From Cognatundibacterium rugosum (GTDB lineage: Bacteria > Pseudomonadota > Gammaproteobacteria > Burkholderiales > Burkholderiaceae_D), in NCBI RefSeq assembly GCF_014284365.1, contig NZ_JACOGG010000006.1, positions 62,001 through 126,000 on the forward strand: a stretch of DNA of 64,000 nt, in the 5' to 3' direction. The position numbers were made by a program, and so were the translations under genes. Shown here piece by piece: positions 37,844 to 46,200 of the stretch (position 1 is its first letter; every line of letters begins with the position of its first letter). Below the pieces are notes generated by a model. The model ran no database searches. It was given only the letters and a program-made list of their open reading frames with translations, and was not told the origin of the DNA.

Positions 37844-40006
37844 ATGAAAAAGACACTTCTTACGCTGGCTGTGCTCAGCACTGCCTCAGTCGCTTATGCC
37901 GACGAAGGTATGTGGATGCCACAACAATTGCCGCAAGTTGCGAAGCAGCTCAAAGCAGCTGGTCTGCAACTCGATCCGAAAAACCTGACCAAACTGACTG
38001 AGTTCCCGATGGGCGCCATCGTCAGCCTGGGCGGCTGTTCGGCTTCTTTCGTCTCACCTCAGGGTTTGGTTGCGACCAACCACCACTGCGTGTATGGCAG
38101 CGTCGCTTATAACTCCAAACCAGGCCGTGATTTGCTGGCCAATGGCTTCCTGGCGAATACCTTGGAAGAAGAATTGCCGGCTCAGCCAGGTTCACGTATC
38201 TTCGTGACCAAAGAAGTCAATAATGTCACCGACAAAATCATCGACAAAGACACGGCCAAACTGACCGGCAAAAAACGTGTCGATGCGATCGAAAAGAATT
38301 CCAAAGCACTGGTTTCCGCCTGTGAAAAAGACGAAGGCCATCGTTGCAACGTCTACCCTTACTACGGTGGACTCGAGTTCTACATGATCAAACAGATGGA
38401 AATCCGCGACGTGCGTCTGGTGCATGCACCGGCTGAAGGTGTAGGCAAATTCGGTGGCGATACCGATAACTGGATGTGGCCACGTCACACCGGCGACTAC
38501 GGCTTCTACCGCGCCTATGTGAGCAAAGATGGTAAGGCCGCTGATTACAGCAAAGATAACGTTCCTTACGTTCCTAAGCACTTCCTGAAACTGGCAAAAG
38601 ATGGCTTGAAAGAAGGCGATTTCGTGATGGTTCTGGGCTACCCTGGCCGCACTAACCGTCACCGTCTGCCATCCGAAGTGGCGTACACCTTTGACTGGAA
38701 CTATCCGGCATTCGTGAAATCGTCCGGTGAAACACTGGCGATCATCGCTAAGGAAACCGCAGGTAATGACGATGCGCGCCTCAAGTATGCAAGTCAGGTT
38801 GCCGGCATCAATAATTACTACAAAAACCGTCAGGGTATGCTCGACAGCTACGCTGGCAGCGATTTCCTGGCTCGCAAAACCAAAGAACACGAAGAGCTGA
38901 AAGCCTGGGTCAACAGCAATCCGGAACGTGCTAAACAGTTTGGCGAAGATCTGGTTCAGGTTGAAAAACTAATCGCAGCACGCGATGCTCAAAGCAAGCA
39001 GGAATTCTATCTGGGCAGCTCCTTCCCACGCCTGTTAGGCACAGCACGTACGCTGTACCGTCTGGCCAACGAACGTGTCAAACCGGATGCGGAACGTAAA
39101 GCAGGCTTCCAGGAACGTGATCTGCCGCGCTTTAAAGCGGGTGTGGAAAGCCTGGAACGCAGTTATGTGGAAAGCGTAGACAAGGCACTGGTACTGAATA
39201 ACCTGAAAAAATATGCAGCGCAATCTAAAGCGGAACGCAATGCAGATTTTGATGCAGCGATCGATATCGCCGATAACATGTCAGAAGCAGATCTGAAAGC
39301 ATTGCTGGATAAGATCTATGCAGGCAGCAAACTGGCTGACAAAGCAGCACGCAGCGCATGGCTGGCGGCAAAACCGGCAGACTTCAAAGCCAGCGATGAC
39401 AGTTTCATCAAAGCTGCAGTCGCTATGTATGACGGCTTTATGAAACGCGAAGCTGAAGATGAAGAACTGGGCGGTAAAATTCAGCAAGCCTATGCTAACT
39501 ACATGAAAGCAAAAATCGCTTACATGACCAGCAAAGGCCAGGCTGTATATCCGGATGCAAACAGCACCCTGCGCGTCACGTTCGGTAAAGTTGCTGGCCG
39601 CGATCACGGCACCGCCGATGGCTTGGCATGGTCTGCATTCACAACTGTCAACGGTATCCCACCGAAGGCAACTGGCAAAGGTGAGTTCAATGCGCCAGCA
39701 GCACAACTGGCAGCAATCAAAGCCAAAGACTTTGGTAAATATGTTGATCCTCACCTGAAAGCGGTACCGCTGGCTTATCTGGCGACGCTCGACATCACCG
39801 GTGGTAACTCAGGCTCCGCAGCGCTGAATGCCAAAGGTGAATTTATCGGTCTGGCCTTCGATGGCACGCTGGATTCCATCATCTCTGACTGGGACTTCAA
39901 CAAAGCCAATACCCGCTCTATTCAAGTCGATCTGCGCTACATGCTGTGGCAAATGAAACACGTGGATAAAGCAGACAAACTGATCAAGGAAATGGGCGCA
40001 GAATAA
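37844..40006 (+). CDS. Secreted S46-family dipeptidyl peptidase
   Basis: A 720-residue serine exopeptidase of the DPP7/DPP11 family (S46), which removes N-terminal dipeptides from oligopeptides in the periplasm. A signal peptide is clear (MKKTLLTLAVLSTASVAYA, cleavage before DEG). The chymotrypsin-like triad is visible: His in VATNHHCVYGS (~79), Asp around WMWPRHTGDYGFYR (~205-220) and Ser in GGNSGSAALN (~655). Length is typical. S46 enzymes are best known from Bacteroidetes and Xanthomonadales; several betaproteobacteria also carry them. Whether specificity is for hydrophobic (DPP7) or acidic (DPP11) residues I cannot tell. It is monocistronic with its own terminator. Confidence 0.92.
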   Translation: MKKTLLTLAVLSTASVAYADEGMWMPQQLPQVAKQLKAAGLQLDPKNLTKLTEFPMGAIVSLGGCSASFVSPQGLVATNHHCVYGSVAYNSKPGRDLLANGFLANTLEEELPAQPGSRIFVTKEVNNVTDKIIDKDTAKLTGKKRVDAIEKNSKALVSACEKDEGHRCNVYPYYGGLEFYMIKQMEIRDVRLVHAPAEGVGKFGGDTDNWMWPRHTGDYGFYRAYVSKDGKAADYSKDNVPYVPKHFLKLAKDGLKEGDFVMVLGYPGRTNRHRLPSEVAYTFDWNYPAFVKSSGETLAIIAKETAGNDDARLKYASQVAGINNYYKNRQGMLDSYAGSDFLARKTKEHEELKAWVNSNPERAKQFGEDLVQVEKLIAARDAQSKQEFYLGSSFPRLLGTARTLYRLANERVKPDAERKAGFQERDLPRFKAGVESLERSYVESVDKALVLNNLKKYAAQSKAERNADFDAAIDIADNMSEADLKALLDKIYAGSKLADKAARSAWLAAKPADFKASDDSFIKAAVAMYDGFMKREAEDEELGGKIQQAYANYMKAKIAYMTSKGQAVYPDANSTLRVTFGKVAGRDHGTADGLAWSAFTTVNGIPPKATGKGEFNAPAAQLAAIKAKDFGKYVDPHLKAVPLAYLATLDITGGNSGSAALNAKGEFIGLAFDGTLDSIISDWDFNKANTRSIQVDLRYMLWQMKHVDKADKLIKEMGAE

Positions 40007-40034
40007 TCTCTGCCAGTTCCATGCTGATCCTGAA

Positions 40035-40062
40035 AGCCCCCGTTGCACACGGGGGCTTTTTT
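40035..40062 (+). terminator. Intrinsic terminator of the S46 peptidase gene
   Basis: AAGCCCCCG-TTGCACA-CGGGGGCTTTTTT: strong GC stem followed by six T residues, 28 bases after the stop. Confidence 0.9.
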
Positions 40063-40126
40063 CACTTCATCATACAAGTAGTCGTGCATCGTCTATCGTC
40101 AGCAAGCAGCTGAATGCACTACGCCA

Positions 40127-41464
40127 CTACAAAGCGATTTGATATTTTTTCAGTTTGTCGTACAGCGTCTTTTTTGGAATGCCTAAGGCCTCTGCGGCAG
40201 CGGCAACCTGACACTGGTGCTTGTGCAACGCCTCGGAAATCAGTGAAATTTCCATCAGCTCCAGCTGACGCGGCAAGCTGTCCGGTGCAGCATCCATTGT
40301 CAGGGCCTGCGTATTTTGCTGCTCACTGACAAGCAGATCGACTAAACCCAGCACCAACTGATCGGCAAAATTACGCAATTCCCGGACATTGCCTGGCCAC
40401 TCTTTTTGCTGCCACGTCTGCATCTGTGCAGAAGTCCAGACCGGCAAAGGACGAGAGAAACGCTGCGCCGATGCTTGTACAAAGTGGGCCAGCAATAAAG
40501 GAATGTCTTCGCGTCTTTCCTGCAAACGCGGCAAGGCAAGCTGGACTATCGCGAGTCGGAAATACAAATCTTCCCGGAATTGATTCTGTGCGGCCAGCGC
40601 CAGCAAATCGGTCTTAGTGGCCGCAATGATGCGGCAATCGAGGTCGATCAATGCATTACCACCCAGCCGCTCCAGCTTACGCTCCTGCAATACACGCAGC
40701 AGCTTGACTTGCAAAGCCAGCGGCATGCTTTCTATCTCATCCAGAAATACTGTGCCGCCATTCGCATACTCAAGCTTACCGATGCGACGCTTTTGCGCAC
40801 CGGTAAAGGCACCGGCTTCGTGCCCGAAGATTTCACTCTCGAATACCGACTCTGGCAAGGCACCGCAATTAATAGCGACAAACTCTCCTGTCCTGCCACT
40901 GGCCAGATGCAGCTGACGCGCCACCACCTCCTTGCCGGTACCGGTGGCACCATGTATCAAGACATCCGCCTGGGTCGGCCCGATATGCCGGATAAACTGT
41001 CGCAATTTCTCCATGCCTGCGCTTTGCCCTATCAGTTCCGGCGTCGCCGGATGGCGTGCCAGGGTCTGACGCAACTGACGGTTTTCCAGCACCAGACGGC
41101 GCTTTTCCTGTGCCCGGCTGCAGGTTTCTATCAGGCGCTCGGCGGAAAATGGCTTCTCTATAAAATCATAGGCACCACTGCGCATGGCCGATACCGCCAT
41201 GCGTACGTCGCCATGCCCGGTGATCAGTATCACGGGTAAATCTTTATCCAATGCGCCGATTTTTTCCAGTCCATCCAGCCCGGACATTCCAGGCAGCCGC
41301 ACGTCACTCACGACTATGCCTTCAAAACCAGCATATATATCAGGCAATGCCTGCTCCAGCGCGGCATAGGCGCTGACTTCAAAGCCACCCAGTTCCAGAC
41401 TTTGAGTGGTCGCCAGCCTGACCGCCTGCTCATCCTCTATCAATATCACACGTGCTAATGTCAC
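40127..41464 (-). CDS. Sigma-54-dependent response regulator, DctD type
   Basis: A 445-residue NtrC-family regulator. The start is the GTG at 41464 because AAAGGA lies six bases upstream and the receiver domain (VILIEDEQAVR) begins there; the longer frame would overlap the kinase gene. Receiver phospho-Asp54 lies in VVSDVRLPGMSG. The AAA+ domain has GATGTGKEVVARQ, the sigma-54 contact GAFTGA and GGTVFLDEIESMP. A Fis-type HTH (VAAAAEALGIPKKTLYDKL) ends it. The closest named homologue is DctD, but the operon context (ABC importer) suggests another substrate than C4-dicarboxylates. A consensus sigma-54 promoter starts the operon at 46055-46071. Confidence 0.88.
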   Translation of the reverse strand: MTLARVILIEDEQAVRLATTQSLELGGFEVSAYAALEQALPDIYAGFEGIVVSDVRLPGMSGLDGLEKIGALDKDLPVILITGHGDVRMAVSAMRSGAYDFIEKPFSAERLIETCSRAQEKRRLVLENRQLRQTLARHPATPELIGQSAGMEKLRQFIRHIGPTQADVLIHGATGTGKEVVARQLHLASGRTGEFVAINCGALPESVFESEIFGHEAGAFTGAQKRRIGKLEYANGGTVFLDEIESMPLALQVKLLRVLQERKLERLGGNALIDLDCRIIAATKTDLLALAAQNQFREDLYFRLAIVQLALPRLQERREDIPLLLAHFVQASAQRFSRPLPVWTSAQMQTWQQKEWPGNVRELRNFADQLVLGLVDLLVSEQQNTQALTMDAAPDSLPRQLELMEISLISEALHKHQCQVAAAAEALGIPKKTLYDKLKKYQIAL

Positions 41465-41475
41465 TTTATGTCCTT

Positions 41476-43293
41476 TCAAGCCTGTGCGGTTGGCACGTTC
41501 AGCAGCGGCAGGCGCACGGTAAAGCAAGCGCCACCTGCAATGCGGTTTTCGGCCTGCAACGTACCATTCATCGCCTGCACGATGGATGAAGAAATCGCCA
41601 GTCCTAAACCCAGTCCCTGACCACTGGGCTTGGTCGTGAAGAAGGGTTCAAATAAATGTGCGATCACCGCATCCGGCAAACCAGCGCCACTGTCTGAAAT
41701 TTGTATCACCACTTGTTCACCTTGCTGACTGACACGGATTTCTATCCACAAGCTCGGCTGCTGTTCAACTGCATCCATCGCATTCCTGAGCAGATTCACG
41801 ATGACTTGCTCCAGACGTATATTGCCCCCAAGGACGCGTAAAGCTTGCGTCAGCTGCAATTCCAGCTGTATGCCCAGTCTGTGCAAATCACTTTGCAATA
41901 ATGCGATGGCGGCATGAACCGACTGGATGACGTCAACCGCCCTGAGCTGATCACTGCTCTTGCGGGCAAAGCCTTTCAGCTGAGCGATGATGATACCCAT
42001 ACGCTCACTGGCACTGCTGATATGATGCAGATTGGCGCTGACCTGATCGAGTTTGCCACGTTGCAGGTAGACCTCCGCGTTGTCGGCAAAGGCCCGGATC
42101 GCCGTCAGCGGCTGATTCAGTTCATGGGTAATCCCGGCTGCCATCTGACCCAGCATGGCCAGCTTACCGGTCTGTACCATCTCATTTTGGGTAGAACGTA
42201 AAACCTGTTCGGCTTGTTGTAATTTGCAGAATTGCGCTTCCCAATCGGCGTTCGCCTGAGTCAGGTCACGGGTACGCTGGGCGATACGCTGCTCCAGCTC
42301 AGCAGCAGCCTGTTGCATAGCCTTCTGAGCCGCAACCCGCTCCTGCAAACGTTGCTGACGCTGATCCCAGGCCGCAGCGATAGTCGCCAGCACCAGTAGC
42401 AACAGCAGCGCAACTGCCGCACTCTCCAGCCCCGCCATATTCACTTTGGCTTCATCGGGAAACAACATCAATTGCCAGCCCAGACGTCCAATCGGGCGTG
42501 TCAGATATTCGCCGTAACCATTCTGTTCTTTTTTCGATAAGGCAGAAATCGCGTGAATAGTTTTTCCCGAATACTGCAGCGTCGCCTGAATATCCCGCTG
42601 CACTTCAGCGTCCAGCGGGCGCAGGCTGCGGTACTGCCAGACTTCGCGGTTACTCAGAAACACGACGCCATGACGATCGCTGAGCGCGATCGGATCTTCG
42701 CTGCTACGCCAGGCTTTTTCAAATTCGTGCAGGCTAATTTTGACCGCCAGCACACCCACAGGCTCACTGCTGCCGCGCTGACCCGGTGAGGCAAACACGG
42801 GTTGAGAAATAAAATAGCCAGGAATATTCGTGGTGTTACCGATCGCGTAAAAATGACCTGCGCCACTGCGTCTTTGCATCACGTCCTGAAAATAGGGGCG
42901 AAAGCTGAAATTCTGCCCGATATAACTTTGCGGCTGATCCCAGTTACTGGCCGCAATGGTATTGCCTTGCGCATCCATCAGATAAATGGCGGCAATCTTG
43001 GCCTGCTGCTGTATCGCCTGTAAATCCAGATTCAGTGCGTGTACGCCGGCCTGATTGGCAGGATCGGCCAAGACTTGTGCGACCTGCGGCAGATACGACA
43101 AGGTGTAGGGTAAAGTTTCATGCCGTTCCAGCACGGCTTCCAGATCAAGCGCGATCATTTGCAACTGACGCTCACCGCTCTGGCGCAGATCTTTTCTGGC
43201 CTGATAGCTGGAAAACAGATAGGTTGCAAAGACACTCACCACGGCCAGCGTGGCAAGTAATAGCATAGCAATCTGGCGTTTATAGGAATTCAT
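41476..43293 (-). CDS. Sensor histidine kinase, DctB type
   Basis: A 605-residue membrane kinase. An N-terminal helix (~8-30) and a second helix (~290-310, SAAVALLLLLVLATIAAAW) flank a ~260-residue periplasmic double-PDC/CACHE sensor, as in DctB. A coiled coil (~315-370) precedes HisKA (GITHELNQPLTAIRAFADN, phospho-His ~394) and a HATPase domain (NLLRNAMDAVEQ, GLGLGLAIS). It follows the ABC ATPase by 58 bases and precedes the regulator by 11. The periplasmic sensor may read the same ligand that the ABC binding protein delivers; this is inference. Confidence 0.88.
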   Translation of the reverse strand: MNSYKRQIAMLLLATLAVVSVFATYLFSSYQARKDLRQSGERQLQMIALDLEAVLERHETLPYTLSYLPQVAQVLADPANQAGVHALNLDLQAIQQQAKIAAIYLMDAQGNTIAASNWDQPQSYIGQNFSFRPYFQDVMQRRSGAGHFYAIGNTTNIPGYFISQPVFASPGQRGSSEPVGVLAVKISLHEFEKAWRSSEDPIALSDRHGVVFLSNREVWQYRSLRPLDAEVQRDIQATLQYSGKTIHAISALSKKEQNGYGEYLTRPIGRLGWQLMLFPDEAKVNMAGLESAAVALLLLLVLATIAAAWDQRQQRLQERVAAQKAMQQAAAELEQRIAQRTRDLTQANADWEAQFCKLQQAEQVLRSTQNEMVQTGKLAMLGQMAAGITHELNQPLTAIRAFADNAEVYLQRGKLDQVSANLHHISSASERMGIIIAQLKGFARKSSDQLRAVDVIQSVHAAIALLQSDLHRLGIQLELQLTQALRVLGGNIRLEQVIVNLLRNAMDAVEQQPSLWIEIRVSQQGEQVVIQISDSGAGLPDAVIAHLFEPFFTTKPSGQGLGLGLAISSSIVQAMNGTLQAENRIAGGACFTVRLPLLNVPTAQA

Positions 43294-43351
43294 GCTCTGT
43301 AGTGCAGGGGCAAAGTCAGCATTATTTCCGACTTTGCCCTGCCCGGCCAGA

Positions 43352-44152
43352 TTAATCCACCACAGCCATTTTTAGTTCATCATTGTGATGACGCTGCTGC
43401 TCTTCCATCACCAACTGCCCCAGCTCGCGCTTGAGTTGATTGAACTCCGCTGAAGAAGGATCACGCAGACGCGGCATCTCGATCAGCAAGTCTTTTTTCA
43501 CGGTTCCCGGACGATAAGTCATGACGATAATCCGGTCCGCCAGATAAATCGCTTCTTCTATACTGTGCGTCACGAAGATGATGGTCTTTTTCAGTTCTGC
43601 CCAGATACGCAATAACTCATCCTGCAGATTGCGTCTGGTCAGCGCATCAAGCGCACCAAAAGGTTCATCCATCAGCATAATAGGAGAATCCAGCGCCAGC
43701 ACACGTGCAATCGCCACCCGCTGGCGCATCCCGCCGGACAGATCCTTAGGGAAACGCTGACGGAAATCCGACAATCCCAGCATTGCCAGTAACTTGCTCA
43801 CACGTGCAGTGATATCGCCTTTCGACATGCCTTTAATTTCCAAACCAAAGGCGATGTTTTGTTCCACCGTCATCCAAGGGAACAACGCATATTCCTGAAA
43901 CACCATACCGCGATCCGGTCCTGGCTGAGTCACGGCTTTTCCATTGGCGATTAACTCGCCTGAACTAGGCAACGAGAAGCCTGCTATCGCATTGAGCAAA
44001 GTCGATTTACCACAGCCGGAAGGCCCCAGCAGGCAGACGAACTGCCCTTCCGGAATCTCCAGTTGGATATCGCGTAAAGCGACGACTTCTTTATCGCCGG
44101 TACGGAAAATCTTGTTGACGCCTTTAACTTGAATTTGTGCAGTGTTTGCCAT
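43352..44152 (-). CDS. ABC transporter ATP-binding protein, nitrate/sulfonate/taurine type
   Basis: A 266-residue ATPase of the SsuB/TauB/NrtD group. Walker A is GPSGCGKST, the signature is LSGGMRQR and Walker B is IMLMDEPFGALD; the H-loop is VTHSIEEA. The ATG at 44152 is chosen because GGAGAA precedes it and it lies one base after the permease stop; the longer frame would overlap the permease. Regulatory C-terminal additions seen in some nitrate transporters are absent. Substrate class is set only by family: sulfonates, taurine, nitrate, aromatic or pyrimidine-like compounds. Confidence 0.92.
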   Translation of the reverse strand: MANTAQIQVKGVNKIFRTGDKEVVALRDIQLEIPEGQFVCLLGPSGCGKSTLLNAIAGFSLPSSGELIANGKAVTQPGPDRGMVFQEYALFPWMTVEQNIAFGLEIKGMSKGDITARVSKLLAMLGLSDFRQRFPKDLSGGMRQRVAIARVLALDSPIMLMDEPFGALDALTRRNLQDELLRIWAELKKTIIFVTHSIEEAIYLADRIIVMTYRPGTVKKDLLIEMPRLRDPSSAEFNQLKRELGQLVMEEQQRHHNDELKMAVVD

Positions 44153-44153
44153 C

Positions 44154-44972
44154 TCAGTTCTCCAATCCACGGTGCCAGCGCAATAAGTGGTTATTCAGTT
44201 TATTCATCGCCAGATCGATTGCCAGGCCTAAAAAGCCTATGCTGAACATGCCGGCAATAATTTTGTCTGACCAAAAGTATTCACGCGCCTCCAATATGCG
44301 GAAACCCAGACCATTATTGACTGCGATCATTTCCGATACGATCACGACAATGAAAGCGGTACCGATACCGATACGCACACCGGACAGAATATAGGGCACA
44401 GCCGCTGGCAGCATCACACGTAAGAACATTGTGGTCTGGCTGGCGCCCAGATTGCGTGCAGCCCGAATGTAGATGCCATCCACATGCCGCACACCGGCGA
44501 TGGTATTCATCAGCACCGGGAAAAAAGCACCGATAGAAATCAGGAATACTGCCGGTGGATTACCCAATCCGAACCACAAAATAGAGAGCGGGATATAGGC
44601 AATCGGTGGTATCGGGCGCAATACCTGTATCAGCGGATTCATCCAAGCATACACACGCTGACTGGAGCCCATCGCCAATCCTAGTGGCAAGGCCAGTCCG
44701 GCACCGATCATAAAACCCACCACGACGCGATACATACTGCCTAAAGTGTCACGGATCAGCTCACCCGAAAAAATCCAGGCCAGGCGGCTCATGCTGGCCG
44801 GATCATAGGCTTCCAGCGGACTCGCATACTCTATCCATTTTTTGACAACTGCCAGCGGTGAGGGCAAGACCTGCGGGTTGACCCAGCCATTGCTGGTCAC
44901 CCATTGCCAGAGTGCGATCAGAACGACAGGCACGATCAACCCTGCGCCAATTTCACGCCATTTGCTATTCAT
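44154..44972 (-). CDS. ABC transporter permease, SsuC/TauC type
   Basis: A 272-residue inner-membrane permease with about six membrane helices. The EAA loop that contacts the ATPase is recognisable from RAARNLGASQTTMFLRVMLP. The ATG at 44972 is preferred over the one at 44978 because AAGGA sits six bases before it. It lies between the binding protein (71 bases upstream) and the ATPase (one base downstream). Confidence 0.9.
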   Translation of the reverse strand: MNSKWREIGAGLIVPVVLIALWQWVTSNGWVNPQVLPSPLAVVKKWIEYASPLEAYDPASMSRLAWIFSGELIRDTLGSMYRVVVGFMIGAGLALPLGLAMGSSQRVYAWMNPLIQVLRPIPPIAYIPLSILWFGLGNPPAVFLISIGAFFPVLMNTIAGVRHVDGIYIRAARNLGASQTTMFLRVMLPAAVPYILSGVRIGIGTAFIVVIVSEMIAVNNGLGFRILEAREYFWSDKIIAGMFSIGFLGLAIDLAMNKLNNHLLRWHRGLEN

Positions 44973-45043
44973 AGACATTCCTTGAAAAAATTTCCCGGCA
45001 GGTCAGCCTCGTTTCTGGCCGACCTGCTCAGTATGAAGACGGA

Positions 45044-46015
45044 TTATTTGATACCCAGTGATTTCTTTGCCTGCTCCAGCAAGTCAGTTTTCACCCAGTC
45101 TTTGGCCACCGGTGGCTTGGCCATTTTACCTATGCCGTACTTTTGCATCAGATCGGTAGTAATCTGTATGTGTTCGGGTGTTACGTCATAGCTGTAAGGC
45201 GAATTACTGATTGCATCCGCGAAGTCATCGTGTGTGATCTGGCCTTTGAACATACTTTCACGTACATATTTTTCGGCAATTTCAGGTTTGTCGATGAAAG
45301 TCTTAGTGGCTTCCACAAAGCAGCGCATGAATTTTTCTGCGACCGGACGGCGTTCTTTATAAAACTTCTCCGTCATCACCATGGTACGTACCGGCTCACC
45401 TATCGGTGTGTCATAAGGCTTGATGATTTCGTTTCCAAAACCCTTATTGATCGCCTGAGAGGAATAAGGCTCAGACTGCATGATGGCGTCGATATTTTTA
45501 CCAAGCAGCGCCTGATTCAGATCCGGGAAGCCCAGGTAAATAATTTGTACGTCTTTGCCAGGCTGATCGGAATAACTGAGCCCATTTTGTGCCAGCTCCG
45601 CTGCCAACAAAATTTCCTGTATACCACCGCGTGTAACACCGACTTTTTTGCCTTTCAAGTCTTTGACTGTCTTGATACCCAGCTCAGTGCGCCCAACCAG
45701 ACGTGCACCGCCTTTGGCAAAGCCAGCCACCAGATATAGTGGTGTGCCGCTGGCACGACCAGAAATTGCCGCCTCCGACGACACCGCACCGACATCCAGT
45801 TCGCCGGCAATCACGGCCTGCATCGCGTCCAGACCTTTGGCAAATACGCGCTCTTCCACTTTGAGCCCACACTTAGGAGCGATTTCCTTGATATAAGAAA
45901 CCGCGCCGTAATGCGCAAATTTCAGGTTACCCAAACGTACAACTTCCTGCGCGGCGGCGCTGCCAGCCAGCGCGACCGATAACATACCTGCCAAATACAT
46001 CGCTTTTTTCAACAT
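45044..46015 (-). CDS. ABC transporter periplasmic binding protein, NMT1/SsuA/TauA type
   Basis: A 323-residue substrate-binding protein with a signal peptide ending ALAGSAAAQ. The fold markers of the family are present: VIAGELDVGAVSSEAAISG, KDLKGKKVGVTRGGIQEILL and IDAIMQSEPYSSQA. These proteins bind alkanesulfonates, taurine, nitrate, thiamine precursors or aromatic acids; the ligand is not predictable by eye. AAGGAGA lies five bases before the ATG. It is the first gene of a five-gene operon (binding protein, permease, ATPase, kinase, regulator) behind a sigma-54 promoter. Confidence 0.9.
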   Translation of the reverse strand: MLKKAMYLAGMLSVALAGSAAAQEVVRLGNLKFAHYGAVSYIKEIAPKCGLKVEERVFAKGLDAMQAVIAGELDVGAVSSEAAISGRASGTPLYLVAGFAKGGARLVGRTELGIKTVKDLKGKKVGVTRGGIQEILLAAELAQNGLSYSDQPGKDVQIIYLGFPDLNQALLGKNIDAIMQSEPYSSQAINKGFGNEIIKPYDTPIGEPVRTMVMTEKFYKERRPVAEKFMRCFVEATKTFIDKPEIAEKYVRESMFKGQITHDDFADAISNSPYSYDVTPEHIQITTDLMQKYGIGKMAKPPVAKDWVKTDLLEQAKKSLGIK

Positions 46016-46054
46016 ACTGATCTCCTTGATGTTTTTCTATATGCGTACCTGTTA

Positions 46055-46071
46055 TTGCAAAGACCGTGCCA
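46055..46071 (-). promoter_or_regulatory. Consensus sigma-54 (-24/-12) promoter of the ABC/two-component operon
   Basis: Minus strand: TGGCAC (46071-46066), five-base spacer GGTCT, then TTGCAA (46060-46055). This matches the sigma-54 consensus TGGCAC-N5-TTGCW exactly. Transcription would start near 46045, about 30 bases before the binding-protein ATG. Confidence 0.85.
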
Positions 46072-46096
46072 ATTTCACCATCGTTACTAAGTCATT

Positions 46097-46188
46097 GATT
46101 TTTCAGGAAACGGCTACCATGCTGCTTTATTTTTCGGATGACAAATCGGAATACGCAGATTTTTCCACTATCGTTTGTGCGAAAAATC
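46097..46188. promoter_or_regulatory. Candidate upstream activator sites for the DctD-type regulator
   Basis: ATTTTTC occurs at 46098, 46129 and 46159, about 31 and 30 bp apart. The last is part of a perfect 8-bp inverted repeat GATTTTTC/GAAAAATC (46158-46165, 46181-46188). The inverted repeat lies about 130 bp upstream of the predicted start, a usual distance for sigma-54 activator sites. The AT-rich motif makes chance occurrence possible. Confidence 0.4.
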
Positions 46189-46200
46189 AGCCTCAGGAAC

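Noticed and set aside
40127..43293. Assignment as a true C4-dicarboxylate dctBD system
   Set aside because: Domain layout matches DctB/DctD, but no DctA or TRAP transporter is present and the operon context is an ABC importer, so the gene symbols are withheld.
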